64,000 nucleotides of DNA from Nocardia sp. NBC_00565 (GCF_036345915.1 NZ_CP107785.1:7750001-7814000), one strand, 5' to 3'. Shown: positions 34,642 to 43,987, counted from the first letter of the stretch. Made by a program: numbers and translations. Notes: generated from the letters alone by a model not told the origin.

Positions 34642-34657
34642 CGTTTCACGTGAAGCA
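34642..34657. promoter_or_regulatory. parS-like site in the PH-domain/rhomboid gap
   Basis: CGTTTCACGTGAAGCA matches the ParB-binding consensus TGTTTCACGTGAAACA at 14 of 16 positions. It lies 26 kb from parB. Confidence 0.5.
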
Positions 34658-34696
34658 TCTCGGGACCGACCGCTGCTGCAGCCCACCCCTGGCTCG

Positions 34697-35560
34697 TCAG
34701 TGATACGCCGCGGCGACGATGACAGCCAGCGCCACAACGGCGACCGCGGACACCGCCGCCCAGCCGATCAGCCGCACCGTCTCCTGGGATTTCGCGCGCA
34801 ACCACTCGGGCAGGAACAAGATGCCGAGCGCGGCGAGAGTTCCCGCGACCAAGCCGCCGAGGTGTCCGGCCAAGGAGATGCCGGGCAGCGAGAAGCTGAT
34901 GAAAACGTTGATGCCGATGAGGATCAACATCTGATTCGGGTTCTGCCGCACCCGGATCAAGATCACCGTGATCGCACCGAACAGGCCGTACACCGCGCAC
35001 GACGCACCCGCGGTGAGGCTGTCCCTGGCGAAAACCATGACGGCGGCCGAACCGCCGAGCAGTGAGACCAGGTAGACCACCAGATAGCGCACCCGTCCGA
35101 GGACCGGCTCGATGCTGCGGCCAACCACGTACAACGCGAACATGTTGAGCAGCAGATGGATCGGCCCGTAGTGCAAGAAGCCGGATCCGATCAGCCGCAC
35201 CCACTGGCCGTGCGCCACCGCGGGCGGGTACAGCACCCAGTCGACATATAACGCGGATCGGGCGGTGTTCTCCACCAGCGAGCGCGATTGGCCCGCGGTG
35301 ACCGCGAACACGATCGTATTCAGCGCGATCAGGACATAGGTGACATACGGAATCGGATTCCGCGCGGTCTGCGCACCGGCCACGGTCCGGACCGGCCGGA
35401 CCTCGCGCTGGCCTTGGCGGACACAGTCGACACAGTGTTGCCCGACCGCCGCGGGGCGCAGGCACTCCGGACAGGCCGGCCGCCCGCAACGCGTGCAGGC
35501 CAGGCCCGTCGGGCGATTGGGGTGGCGGACGCACGTCGGTGCGGGCGGCTGAGCGTTCAT
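34697..35560 (-). CDS. Rhomboid-family intramembrane serine protease with zinc finger
   Basis: 287 residues from ATG 35560. Residues about 9-50 form a B-box-like zinc site (C-x2-H ... C-x2-C ... C-x2-C ... C-x2-C). Six or seven membrane helices follow, with the rhomboid nucleophile in G-A-S-C-A-V-Y-G and the catalytic His in A-G-H-L-G-G. It cleaves membrane protein substrates within the bilayer. A rhomboid protease is not the usual ppiA neighbour in M. tuberculosis but is common in Nocardia-type genomes. It starts four bases before the cyclophilin stop, so they may be one unit. Confidence 0.92.
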   Translation of the reverse strand: MNAQPPAPTCVRHPNRPTGLACTRCGRPACPECLRPAAVGQHCVDCVRQGQREVRPVRTVAGAQTARNPIPYVTYVLIALNTIVFAVTAGQSRSLVENTARSALYVDWVLYPPAVAHGQWVRLIGSGFLHYGPIHLLLNMFALYVVGRSIEPVLGRVRYLVVYLVSLLGGSAAVMVFARDSLTAGASCAVYGLFGAITVILIRVRQNPNQMLILIGINVFISFSLPGISLAGHLGGLVAGTLAALGILFLPEWLRAKSQETVRLIGWAAVSAVAVVALAVIVAAAYH

Positions 35561-35564
35561 CGGA

Positions 35565-36101
35565 CTACTCGATGGTGATCTTGGAGATGGTGACGGCTTC
35601 CTTCGGACGATCGTTGCGATCGGTCGCGGTGGTCGCGATGGCATCGACGACCTTGCGCGAATCGGGGTCGACGACCTCCCCGAAGATGGTGTGCTTGCGG
35701 TTCAGGTGCGGCTGCGCGCCGACGGTGATGAAGAACTGCGAACCATTGGTGCCAGGTCCCGCATTCGCCATCGCCAGCAGATATCCACGGTCGAAGCGCA
35801 GCTCCGGATGGAATTCGTCGCCGAATTCGTAGCCGGGTCCACCGCGTCCGGTGCCGGTCGGGTCACCACCTTGAATCATGAACCCGTCGATCACCCGGTG
35901 GAAGACGGCGCCGTCGTAGAACGGCCCGGAGGTTCCTCCGCTCGCGTTCTCGGTCTGGTACGGCGCCGATCCGTCGGCCAGGCCGAGGAAGTTCCGCACC
36001 GTCTTCGGGGCGTGGTTGCCGAAGAGCGAGATCTTGATATCGCCGTGATTGGTGTGCAGCGTCGCCACGGCGGTCTGATTCGGTGAGGTCACGCCGCCCA
36101 T
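35565..36101 (-). CDS. ppiA: Cyclophilin-type peptidyl-prolyl isomerase A
   Basis: 178 residues from ATG 36101; GTG at 36092 is a possible alternative. Cyclophilin motifs are present: F-H-R-V-I-D-G-F-M-I-Q-G-G-D with the catalytic Arg, N-G-S-Q-F-F-I-T and H-T-I-F-G-E-V. No signal peptide, so it acts in the cytosol on proline bonds of folding proteins. ppiA is part of the conserved gyrA-to-pknB region of mycobacteria, here in the expected strand relation. Confidence 0.93.
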   Translation of the reverse strand: MGGVTSPNQTAVATLHTNHGDIKISLFGNHAPKTVRNFLGLADGSAPYQTENASGGTSGPFYDGAVFHRVIDGFMIQGGDPTGTGRGGPGYEFGDEFHPELRFDRGYLLAMANAGPGTNGSQFFITVGAQPHLNRKHTIFGEVVDPDSRKVVDAIATTATDRNDRPKEAVTISKITIE

Positions 36102-36197
36102 CGTGCCACGATCGCCGGATTCTTCCCCGAACCGGGCCGGGTACGGCTGTGAACTGGAGCTACTGCACGAAGCGGCGGTGTGTGCCACAGTTGTCGA

Positions 36198-36410
36198 ATG
36201 ACCTTGGGGCGCCTTCACGTATCCGCACGTTCTCGTAACCGACTAATCGCCGCGGCCGTCGTCGCGCTGGCCGGTGGCGTCGCCCTGCTGGCACGCAGCA
36301 AGCGTCCGCAGCCGCCGGAACCCGCATCGGCACCGCCGCGAATCGGATACTCCCGCAACGGCTCCGCGCCCACCCCGTTGGCGGGCGCGGGCGCGGACAA
36401 CAGTCGCTGA
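36198..36410 (+). CDS. Small single-pass membrane protein, weakly supported
   Basis: 70 residues from ATG 36198: a basic N-terminus, a hydrophobic segment (about 18-33) and a Pro/Ala-rich tail. It is divergent from ppiA and ends just before a strong hairpin. No family is recognised and the ribosome site is weak, so it may not be translated. Confidence 0.4.
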   Translation: MTLGRLHVSARSRNRLIAAAVVALAGGVALLARSKRPQPPEPASAPPRIGYSRNGSAPTPLAGAGADNSR

Positions 36411-36420
36411 CGACCGGTTA

Positions 36421-36451
36421 CCGCTGACCGGGCGCTACGTCCGGTCAGCGG
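36421..36451. terminator. Perfect 11-bp hairpin between convergent genes
   Basis: CCGCTGACCGG (36421-36431) pairs with CCGGTCAGCGG (36441-36451) around a 9-base loop, between the small gene at left and the end of the permease gene, whose last codons it overlaps. It probably terminates transcription from both sides. There is no U-run. Confidence 0.6.
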
Positions 36452-37302
36452 CTGACGGTGCGTTTGTATTGCCGCAGGGCCAGCGGGATGAACACCACCA
36501 GGATGATCACCACCCACGCCAGCGTGGTCACCACCGGATGCCGCATGGACCAGGCATCCGATTGCGGCGCCATCGGGCTGGTGTTGCCGAACAGCTCACG
36601 GGTCGCCTGGGTAACCGCGGAAACCGGATTCCATTCGGCGAAGATCCGCAGCGCCGTCGGCAGATTCTCGAGCGGCACGAAGGTGTTCGCCAGGAAGGTC
36701 AGCGGGAAGATCACCATGAAGCTGGCGTTGTTGAACACCTCGGGCGCGCGGACGAGCAGACCGACCACGGCCATGATCCACGAGATCGCATAGGCGAACA
36801 GCAGCAACAGCACATAAGCCAGCACCGCGTCGAGGAGTGACCCGCGGATCCGCCAGCCGACGACCAGACCGGTCAGCGACATCACCACCAGGCTGACCAC
36901 GTTGATCACCACATCGCTGATGGTGCGCCCGACCAGCACGGCCGAGGGCGCCATCGGCAGCGAGCGGAACCGGTCGATGATGCCCTTCTGCATATCCTCG
37001 GCCAGACCCAATCCGGTGAAGGTCGCGCCGAACACCACCGACTGCGCGAAGATGCCCGCGATCAGGAACTCGCGATAGCCGCCCGACATACCGGGCACCT
37101 CGATCGCCGAACCGAAGATGTAGGCGAACAGCAGCACGAACATGATCGGCGACAGCGTCGAGAAGATCAGCACGTCGGGTACGCGCTTGATCTTGATGAC
37201 ATTGCGCTTCGCGATCGTCACGCTGTCGCTGAAGACGAAAGACAGGCGTTCGCCGAGCGATATCGTGGTTCTGGTGTCCAGGGTCGTGGTCGCCGCGGTC
37301 AT
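36445..37302 (-). CDS. ABC-2 type permease (DrrB-like)
   Basis: 285 residues with six membrane helices and the ABC-2 core pattern (D-R-F-R-S-L-P-M near 105 and N-P-[VF]-[ST] near the C-terminus). It pairs with the ATPase encoded just upstream (ATGA overlap) as a DrrAB-type exporter for lipids, drugs or lipoglycan parts. The substrate is not evident. Confidence 0.9.
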   Translation of the reverse strand: MTAATTTLDTRTTISLGERLSFVFSDSVTIAKRNVIKIKRVPDVLIFSTLSPIMFVLLFAYIFGSAIEVPGMSGGYREFLIAGIFAQSVVFGATFTGLGLAEDMQKGIIDRFRSLPMAPSAVLVGRTISDVVINVVSLVVMSLTGLVVGWRIRGSLLDAVLAYVLLLLFAYAISWIMAVVGLLVRAPEVFNNASFMVIFPLTFLANTFVPLENLPTALRIFAEWNPVSAVTQATRELFGNTSPMAPQSDAWSMRHPVVTTLAWVVIILVVFIPLALRQYKRTVSR

Positions 37303-38306
37303 CGGTTCCGTCCTTCTGTGGCTTCGAGCCGGTCGGCGGACTTGCTTCCGTTGCCGTTGACCAGCTCCTCGGCCTCGTGCCCGGTCAGTGTGAGGAAGAC
37401 GTCGTCGAGCGAGGGACGGCGCAGGCCGACATCGTGGATCTGCACGTTGTGCTTGCTCAACATGCCGATAGCATCGATGAGCGCCTGTGACCCGTCGCTG
37501 ACCGGAACGGTGATCCGCCGCAGCCCGGGCTCCAGGTGGATCTCCCCATCCGCCAAGCCCTTCAGCGCCTCCTGGGCGGTCCCGAGGTTGTCGGCGTGGT
37601 CGACGGTGAGCTCGATGCGATCCCCGCCGACCAGGGTCTTCAGCTCGTCCGCGGTGCCGCGGGCGATCACCTTGCCGTGGTCGATCACCGCGATCGAGTC
37701 GGCCAGCCGGTCGGCCTCCTCCATGTACTGCGTGGTGAGCAGCAGCGTGGTGCCGCCGGCCACCAGTTCCTCGATGACATCCCAGAGATCGAGGCGCGCT
37801 CGCGGATCGAGTCCCGTGGTCGGCTCGTCGAGAAAGAGCACCGGCGGATTGGCCACCAGCGCACCCGCCAGGTCGAGCCGTCGGCGCATACCGCCGGAGT
37901 AGCCCTTGACCGGTCGGTCGGCGGCGTCGCTGAGTCGGAATCGCTCCAGCAATTCCCGAGCGCGCTCCTTACTGCGCGGCACACCCATGTGATAGAGCCG
38001 CCCCACCATTTCCAGATTTTCGAATCCGGTGAGATATTCGTCGACCGCTGCGTATTGTCCCGACGCGCCGATGCGCGAGCGCAGCGCCTGTGGATTGCGG
38101 AGCACATCGATACCCGCGACCGTCGCCTGGCCCGCGTCCGGAATCAGCAGAGTGGTGAACACCCGGACCGTGGTGGTCTTCCCCGCACCGTTGGGTCCGA
38201 GCAGTGCGGTGACGGTGCCCTCGGGCACCGACAGATCGAGTCCATCGAGGGCGACCAACTGGCCGTATCGTTTGACCAGACCCTCGGCGACTATTGCGTC
38301 GGGCAT
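37299..38306 (-). CDS. ABC transporter ATP-binding protein (DrrA-like)
   Basis: 335 residues from ATG 38306 with AGGAG upstream; the frame extends much further upstream but is not credible. Walker A G-P-N-G-A-G-K-T-T, Q-loop, signature Y-S-G-G-M-R-R-R and Walker B L-F-L-D-E-P-T are all present, with the C-terminal extension of the DrrA/CcmA subgroup ending in a P-S-L-D-D-V-F-L motif. It drives export through the DrrB-like permease. Daunorubicin-type family names do not imply that drug here. Confidence 0.92.
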   Translation of the reverse strand: MPDAIVAEGLVKRYGQLVALDGLDLSVPEGTVTALLGPNGAGKTTTVRVFTTLLIPDAGQATVAGIDVLRNPQALRSRIGASGQYAAVDEYLTGFENLEMVGRLYHMGVPRSKERARELLERFRLSDAADRPVKGYSGGMRRRLDLAGALVANPPVLFLDEPTTGLDPRARLDLWDVIEELVAGGTTLLLTTQYMEEADRLADSIAVIDHGKVIARGTADELKTLVGGDRIELTVDHADNLGTAQEALKGLADGEIHLEPGLRRITVPVSDGSQALIDAIGMLSKHNVQIHDVGLRRPSLDDVFLTLTGHEAEELVNGNGSKSADRLEATEGRNR

Positions 38307-38904
38307 GATTCTCCTGAGTTTTCGGGCGCGGCGACCATTACCCGAGTCAGTATTGCCCTGGGCACCGACAATTTCATCCGATTTGTGGTCGACCTGGACA
38401 TTCGACTGAAACCGCACCCCCGGCCGGATGTGACATAAGACGGTCGCATCCCGTTCCGGGCGGTGCTCGGGGGTGCCGGATCGGGATGCGACCGGTTCGA
38501 TCATCCCGCTCGGGTACCCATGCCATCGCGCGTAGCGCACTACCCGATTCGGGCCCGAACCGGTACTCGAGTCCCGCGCACACGACATGCCCGCCCCGGA
38601 ACGACACGCGACAAATCCGACCAAATCCGTAGCCCGGGAGCCGAAGCCGGGATCGCGATCACCGACACACAGCGGCCGGTCGGCACGTTTTTCACAGTGC
38701 ACATCGACCTGGTAGCCCGCTCCCCTTCGCCCGTAAAAGCCTGCGCGACAGCATTTTTGACAACAGTCACAAAATCGGGCCGCGCACGACCAACCGACCG
38801 GTCCAGCTACCTGGGCGGAGTCTGCCACGACGGCGGGTAAATCGACCCAAAAAATCTTGGAAAGTGGCGATCCCCACGCACACACAATCCCGGATCATCG
38901 CGTA
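38307..38904. other. Intergenic stretch upstream of the exporter genes
   Basis: About 600 bp with no convincing gene; open frames on either strand lack ribosome sites or family patterns. It should contain the promoter of the exporter operon on the left and that of the 6C RNA on the right. TAGGAT at 38903-38908 could be the latter's -10 element. Confidence 0.5.
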
Positions 38905-39003
38905 GGATCATTCACGTCGGCCCCTCCCCCCCGGGCCGACCTTACGCGGGCCTCGGCTAACTCCCCCCCTTCGCCGAGGCCCGCTCCCCATTTCTGGGGC
39001 AGG
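38905..39003 (+). ncRNA. 6C RNA (actinobacterial small RNA)
   Basis: Two adjacent hairpins carry cytosine runs in their loops. GTCGGCCC (38916-38923) pairs with GGGCCGAC (38933-38940) around a loop with seven or more C. GCGGGCCTCGGC (38946-38957) pairs with GCCGAGGCCCGC (38973-38984) around a loop containing CCCCCCC. This is the defining structure of the 6C RNA family conserved in actinobacteria. A short GC stem with CCCC/GGGG ends follows and may terminate it. In mycobacteria this RNA (B11) pairs through its C-rich loops with G-rich mRNA starts and affects growth-related genes. The 5' end is estimated. Confidence 0.85.
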
Positions 39004-39016
39004 TCGAAACCCCGGC

Positions 39017-39967
39017 TCAGCTATCCGCCAGCACGGCTGGATCACCCTGATTTCCATCGATGCCCACCGATAGCCAGGCCGCCGTCAACCGTTGCGCCCG
39101 TACCTTTCCCGCCGTCGCCAGCAGCCGCCGATCGCGGTCCCACCGCTCGCGGGTGACCGGATCGGTCTGTGCCCAGAGCGGCGCCAACTCTGTCAGCACC
39201 TGCTCGAAGTATTCGTATCCACCCCCGATCGCGATATGCCCGCCCGGCGACGTCGGCCGATCCATCTCGAGGCCGCGCACGAACGCCACCGCGGCGAGCA
39301 ACCGCTGCAATGCCGAGCGCGGCCAGCCGGACGCCCGCCCGACGCGGACCAGCCAGCCGAGCGTGGCCGCGAGCACATGGACGTCCTCGATGGTGCGGAA
39401 CGGTTTGAGATAGTCCGAATACCCGTCACCGGGCAGCACCTCGGCTACGGCGCCCGCGAATGTCACCGTGGCGTGCGGGATTTCGGGTGCGAACGGGACC
39501 GGCGGCAGATTAGTCACATGCACACCGGACTGCCCGGCCTCGACGAGGACCGCGCGCAACCGATTCCGCCCATCCGCCGCCGCGCCCGCGCTCGCGATCA
39601 CCAGGAAGCGCCGCGCCAGCATCCCCAAGGTCGTAAAGGTCTTCGTGCCGTCCACCCGCCAGCCCGCGTCGGTATCGGTGAGTCTGGTCTCGATCGCGGA
39701 CGGATGCGCACCACCCGCCTCGGTCGCCGATACCGCGACCAGGTCATCGGCCGATATGTCCGGCAGCAAGCAGCGCAACGCCTGCTGATATCCGGACAGA
39801 AATGCGAAACCCAGTCGGTCCGCACCGAATCCACCGGCAATCGCGATATCCACCGTGGTGCCGAACTGTTCGGCGACCGCCCGATGCCGCGTCCACGCAT
39901 CGGCGATCGTCTCGAGCGGTGTCGGGTCGAGAGCTTCGGTCAGCAGATAGTCGAACACAGAGTCCAC
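39017..39967 (-). CDS. Acyl-CoA dehydrogenase-family protein, shortened
   Basis: 316 residues, shorter than the usual 370-390. The middle beta-domain region is recognisable (S-A-T-E-A-G-G, then G-W-R-V-D-G-T-K-T-F-T-T-L), and a helical C-terminal part remains, but the segment with the usual catalytic Glu and C-terminal helices is abbreviated. Members such as this are common in Nocardia and may act on unusual acyl thioesters or have lost dehydrogenase activity. It stands alone between a small RNA and a divergent gene. Confidence 0.78.
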   Translation of the reverse strand: MDSVFDYLLTEALDPTPLETIADAWTRHRAVAEQFGTTVDIAIAGGFGADRLGFAFLSGYQQALRCLLPDISADDLVAVSATEAGGAHPSAIETRLTDTDAGWRVDGTKTFTTLGMLARRFLVIASAGAAADGRNRLRAVLVEAGQSGVHVTNLPPVPFAPEIPHATVTFAGAVAEVLPGDGYSDYLKPFRTIEDVHVLAATLGWLVRVGRASGWPRSALQRLLAAVAFVRGLEMDRPTSPGGHIAIGGGYEYFEQVLTELAPLWAQTDPVTRERWDRDRRLLATAGKVRAQRLTAAWLSVGIDGNQGDPAVLADS

Positions 39968-40092
39968 TCGTGCACGCTAGCCGAGGAACGGCGACTGTCC
40001 GGCAATCCTTATCGAGCCCTCGGCGATGCGACGGCGAAATCTCAGGAACACCGGGTATCACTGAGTCGTCATCTCCCAGAGGAGCCCGACCA

Positions 40093-40803
40093 GTGACGAA
40101 ACCGGATCTCGCCCGCAGAAGAATGCTGTACGACGCCGAGGCGCGGCTGTCGTGGGTACTCGCCACGCTCGCCGGTCTCATCGGCGCGGCGGCCTTCATG
40201 CATACCGCCGGCTACTTCGTCACCTTCATGACCGGCAATACCGAGCGAGCCGTCCTCGGTTACTTCCACGACGAACCCGACCTGGCCGTCGCCGCCGCCT
40301 TGCTGATGCTGTCGTTCCTGTCCGGCGTCGTGGTCGCCTCCTGGTGCCGCACGCATTATTGGTCCGGCCATCCGCACGGCCCGACCCTGCTCACCACGCT
40401 CAGCCTCGCCGCGGCATCCCTCGTGGACGGCATCATCTACTTGACGACCAGCGCCACCAACATCGACCTCATCCCGATCCTGCTGGTGGCCTTCGGCGTC
40501 GGCGCCCTCAACACTTCGTTCGTCAAGAACGGCGAAGTCTCGATTCCGCTCAGCTACGTCACCGGAACCCTCGTCAAGATGGGCCAGGGCATCGAACGCC
40601 ACATCAGCGGCGGCGATTACGCCGATTGGCTCGGCTACTTCCTGCTCTACGCCGCCTTCAGCGCCGGCGCCCTGCTCGGCGGTCTGCTGAGTCTGCTGGT
40701 GGCCGGCTGGGCCATGCTCATCACCGCCACCGTGGTGTGCCTGATCACTACCTGCTTCACCTACCTGCACCTGGACCGACACGGCCCACCCACAACCGGC
40801 TGA
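40093..40803 (+). CDS. DUF1275/YoaK-family membrane protein
   Basis: 236 residues from GTG 40093 with GAGGAG upstream; an internal ATG at 40123 is possible. Six hydrophobic helices, with the conserved F-M-T-G-N-T segment near residue 50 and a repeated S-Y-V-T-G-T-L segment in the second half, give the DUF1275 pattern. Function of the family is unknown; a transporter-like fold is likely. It is divergent from the acyl-CoA dehydrogenase-like gene. Confidence 0.85.
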   Translation: MTKPDLARRRMLYDAEARLSWVLATLAGLIGAAAFMHTAGYFVTFMTGNTERAVLGYFHDEPDLAVAAALLMLSFLSGVVVASWCRTHYWSGHPHGPTLLTTLSLAAASLVDGIIYLTTSATNIDLIPILLVAFGVGALNTSFVKNGEVSIPLSYVTGTLVKMGQGIERHISGGDYADWLGYFLLYAAFSAGALLGGLLSLLVAGWAMLITATVVCLITTCFTYLHLDRHGPPTTG

Positions 40804-40843
40804 CCCGCGTGCGTGGCGTCGAGGCGACGGATACGGTTATCCG

Positions 40844-42112
40844 GTGGGGAGTTTCGAAGATCTGACGCCGGATCACTTTGCGACGCTCGTGCTGCGGCAT
40901 CTGGCCGACGTCGGCAAATCGGTCGTGAGTTACGACCCCGAGACGTTCCGGATCGACTTCGTCGACGGATCCAAGATCGGGATCCGCGGTGCGTATTACG
41001 ACACCATTCGCCTTCCCGAGCCGCAACGAGCAGCGTCGATCGCGAGGTTCCTGACCTCGGTGGGCAATGCGGAGCACCTGCGCCTGCCCACCTGGCAGGA
41101 AGCTCGACCGCTGCTGCGCCCGATTCTGCGTTCGACCACCGACAAACAGGCGACCGCGGATGAGGTGCTCCACCTGTCGCCCGAGGAGGTCGAAGAGGCC
41201 GACGCGCGGCCCGTCCGGCGCTCGGTGTTTCCCTTCGTCGACGAGTTGGTCGCGATCGACCAACCGAACTCCCGAACCGTCGTCGACTACTCGACCCTGA
41301 CACGTTGGCAGGTCACGCCCGACGAACTCTTCGCGGCTGCCCGCGAAAACCTGGAAACCATTGCGCAGCCCCATGATCCGCGCGGCAACGCGATTCTCAC
41401 CCGCACCGATCACAACGGCCACAGGTACTTCACCTCCTGGCCGCTCGCATCGAGCTGGTTGGCCAGCTTCCGCCAGCGCTACAGCGGCCGCCGCCCGGTC
41501 GTGTTCATGCCCGATATCGACACCCTGATCGTGGTCCCCGACATCCCGCACCTACTCGCCCGCATCTACCGCCAGGTCGAGCAGCAGTACGCGAACGCGC
41601 ACCACCGCCTCTCACCCCAGGGCTACACCCTCGATGAGGACGACACCGTCGTCCCCTTCGACCGAGCGGGCCCGCACGAGCAGCACCAAGCCGCGGTACG
41701 CGCCGGATATCGCCTGGCGATCCAGGAGTACGCCGCCCAAGCCCGCTGGCTCAACGAGGCACTGCGGCGCGATCTCGAATTCACCCGCTTCGGCCTGGAA
41801 ATGGCCGTCGTCGGCGAGGTAAAGGTCGCAGGCACCGACACCCACCCCTACACCTACACAATCTGGGGCAAAGGCGTCGACTACCTACTCCCCGCCGCCG
41901 ACTACATCATCTTCGCCACCACCGACCCCGACGGCAAACCCGTCCCCCACTGCGCCGTCCCCTGCACCGCCGCCCTCGAAATAGCCGGCCTCATACCAAT
42001 TCCCGACATGTCCCCCATCCGCTTCGAGGCCCGCTTCTGGCCCGACGAAACGATGCTCACCCACCTGCAACAGGCCTCGGTCCCCCTCGATGAACCCACA
42101 TGGCACACCTAA
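40844..42112 (+). CDS. Hypothetical protein, DUF1444-like candidate
   Basis: 422 residues starting at GTG 40844, about 40 bp after the DUF1275 gene. A short N-terminal alpha/beta part is followed by several strand-rich segments; V-V-F-M-P-D-I-D-T-L-I-V-V-P-D-I resembles the DUF1444/YtpQ core, and the C-terminal section has R-F-E-A-R-F-W. No signal peptide, membrane helix or catalytic motif is visible. It is likely a cytosolic protein of unknown role. The base composition matches the surrounding core genes. Confidence 0.7.
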   Translation: MGSFEDLTPDHFATLVLRHLADVGKSVVSYDPETFRIDFVDGSKIGIRGAYYDTIRLPEPQRAASIARFLTSVGNAEHLRLPTWQEARPLLRPILRSTTDKQATADEVLHLSPEEVEEADARPVRRSVFPFVDELVAIDQPNSRTVVDYSTLTRWQVTPDELFAAARENLETIAQPHDPRGNAILTRTDHNGHRYFTSWPLASSWLASFRQRYSGRRPVVFMPDIDTLIVVPDIPHLLARIYRQVEQQYANAHHRLSPQGYTLDEDDTVVPFDRAGPHEQHQAAVRAGYRLAIQEYAAQARWLNEALRRDLEFTRFGLEMAVVGEVKVAGTDTHPYTYTIWGKGVDYLLPAADYIIFATTDPDGKPVPHCAVPCTAALEIAGLIPIPDMSPIRFEARFWPDETMLTHLQQASVPLDEPTWHT

Positions 42113-42130
42113 ACCAGTCGAGTACCTGAG

Positions 42131-42167
42131 CCGAACGAAAAAGTGCAGTACCGAACGAAAGTGCAGT
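42131..42167. repeat. Two short direct repeats after the DUF1444-like gene
   Basis: CCGAACGAAAAAGTGCAGT (42131-42149) is followed by CCGAACGAAAGTGCAGT (42151-42167), differing by two A's. The pair is a small local duplication with no visible role. Confidence 0.6.
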
Positions 42168-42232
42168 GCCCCAGCGGAAGTCAGTGCCGCACCCGAAGCG
42201 CCGAGCCCACCAACCAAACGCAACCGGATCCA

Positions 42233-42562
42233 TTAGACGGCGGCTCGGAGCTGCGAGAACTTTCTCTCCCACAGGGCACGCACCGGTCGTGCCGGCCGCA
42301 TCTGCGGCCAGATGGTGGTGAGTAGGCGCCCGTTGACCAGTTCTCGCAGATGACGGCCGGTTCCTTCTTCGAGGACGATCTTTTAGGCCGCAGTTCGGTC
42401 GTAGGCGTCATCCAGGTCGAACTCGGTCCGGCCGCCCCATGCCAGCTCAACCGGCAGCCGGAGCACACCGTGTTCGGGTCCGCGCAGCTCCACCAGAGAG
42501 TCGACGACCTCATATGGTCTGACCTCAGCGAAGCTGAACGGCGTACCGGCATGATCGGACAT
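42233..42562 (-). pseudogene. Small protein gene with in-frame premature stop
   Basis: From ATG 42562 the frame reads 59 codons, stops at TAA (42385-42383), then continues in the same frame for 50 more coherent codons to TAA 42233. The residues before the stop (D-D-A-Y-D-R-T-A-A) and after it (K-I-V-L-E-E-G-T-G-R-H-L) read as one protein, so a Tyr codon probably became TAA. The restored product would be about 109 residues, soluble and of unknown family. A sequencing error is the alternative. Confidence 0.6.
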
Positions 42563-42824
42563 GCTCACAGTCTGCCGGACATCTGGCAGCAGGTAAACCA
42601 ACCCTCGAACGCGATTCCGGCGTCCAACACTGTGTCACTGCGAGACGGGTCAGTGCGGTGTTTGACGACGAGACCGCGGCCAGACTGATGACTCGACAAC
42701 TACTGCGCCCGATGTGTTCCCAGGCGGTCGAGTAGCCACAGTGGTGATCGCCAACCGCGCCCGGTTCGACACGATCGCAGCTACGGTTGGGCTGGTCATC
42801 ATGTCGTGGGCTGGAGGAATGTCG

Positions 42825-43235
42825 ATGGCAATCAGCGACGAGCAGTTACCGCCGGAAACCGGCGCAGCCAAGGAACCCCCCGATAGCGTTGCCGCGCAAC
42901 CCGATAGCGGCCAGACGGGTGCCGGGTATCCGCCGTGGCCGTATCCGTTGGCGTACAGCGAGCAGGGCCCACCAACCGATCCGGGTTCCGGCTATCCGGC
43001 GTCATCCCCCACCGGCGAATTCAGCCCGGTCTTCGTCCCGAAGAGCGAGAAAGAGCGCACCCGTCTGGTCAGGACCTTCATCGTCGGAATGCTCATCCTC
43101 GCAGTCCTTTTGGTCTGCTGCATACCACTGTTGGTCCTCACCGGCCACGACGCAGGCGTCGTCGTCGCCCCCCTCACCGCAATAATCGCAGGCCTGATCG
43201 GCCTGTTCGCCGCCTCCCCCGGCCAGGACAGCTGA
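42825..43235 (+). CDS. Small membrane protein with Pro-rich cytosolic tail
   Basis: 136 residues from ATG 42825 (GGAGGA upstream). The first 75 residues are Pro/Gly/Tyr/Ser-rich and disordered; two hydrophobic helices follow at about 86-108 and 114-132. Tail-plus-two-helix proteins of this kind are frequent in Nocardia, with unknown roles. No partner gene is adjacent. Confidence 0.65.
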   Translation: MAISDEQLPPETGAAKEPPDSVAAQPDSGQTGAGYPPWPYPLAYSEQGPPTDPGSGYPASSPTGEFSPVFVPKSEKERTRLVRTFIVGMLILAVLLVCCIPLLVLTGHDAGVVVAPLTAIIAGLIGLFAASPGQDS

Positions 43236-43987
43236 GTCCGCCAGCACCCACGCTGACTGCACACCTCAGATGCATTCCGCTCGGATCCAGCTGCCGAGTA
43301 TGGGTGTGTGCTGGCCCATTTCGGCTGCGGCAAGCAGACGGTCGAGCCACGGTCCAGGGTTGTCCAGATCGCGCCAGGTCCAGCGGATCACTATTCAGAC
43401 GGATGCGCCGGAGCCATGGGCTTCGCCAAGGCGCGGCCCACGCCGGCCGCCACGAACCTGAACCCCGCGACATGACCCCGATTTCGCCCGGCCCGGCCTT
43501 CAGCACGTACATCAGCCGGTGGTTCGAACTCCCACAGGACCGGTACGCCGTTGCCCCGCACGATCACGGACAGACCGAGGTCCTCGGCGGCAGGGCACTT
43601 GAACGTCCTGAGGCGTGGGCCGAAAGAACGAGCTGACAATGGTCTGCGACGCCTGTGGCTGCTGGGTACCGATCGCGAGCTCCGGAAAGCTGTTCCCCCA
43701 CGGCGGCGAACGCGGTGTCGTCCCCATCAACCTGCGGCTATACCAAACTACATCTGTGAGCGAACTGGGACTTGAAGCACCCCCGATGTTCGAGTGTGCG
43801 CTGCTCAATGGCCACCACGATCGAAATACCACGTCGCGAACCGAGGGAGGGTTAGGGGAATCGGAATCCGCCGCGCGGATAATACCGATCGAAAAGCCCA
43901 GTTCAGGCCATGGCGCAAGCTCAGAAAATGCTGACAGCAGCCTTACACGTCAACATAGAAAGCAGTAAGAAGAGCCTGAGAAAGTGC
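43236..43987. other. Stretch without a convincing gene
   Basis: About 750 bp before the tRNA terminator. Open frames on both strands (for example a plus frame from 43639 with C-D-A-C-G-C-W and a minus frame ending at 43391) lack good starts and end in sequence with non-coding composition. It may contain remnants of a decayed gene. The right end is the terminator of the tRNA operon. Confidence 0.5.

Noticed and set aside
38463..38840. Plus-strand frame of 125 codons upstream of the 6C RNA
   Set aside because: No ribosome site, no recognisable residues, and overlapping frames on the other strand are equally open.
43391..43639. Minus-strand frame of about 80 codons with a TTG start
   Set aside because: No ribosome site, no family pattern, and it overlaps other frames of equal quality.
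43639..43968. Plus-strand frame starting with a CxxCxC motif
   Set aside because: Weak ribosome site and its second half has AT-rich, non-coding composition.
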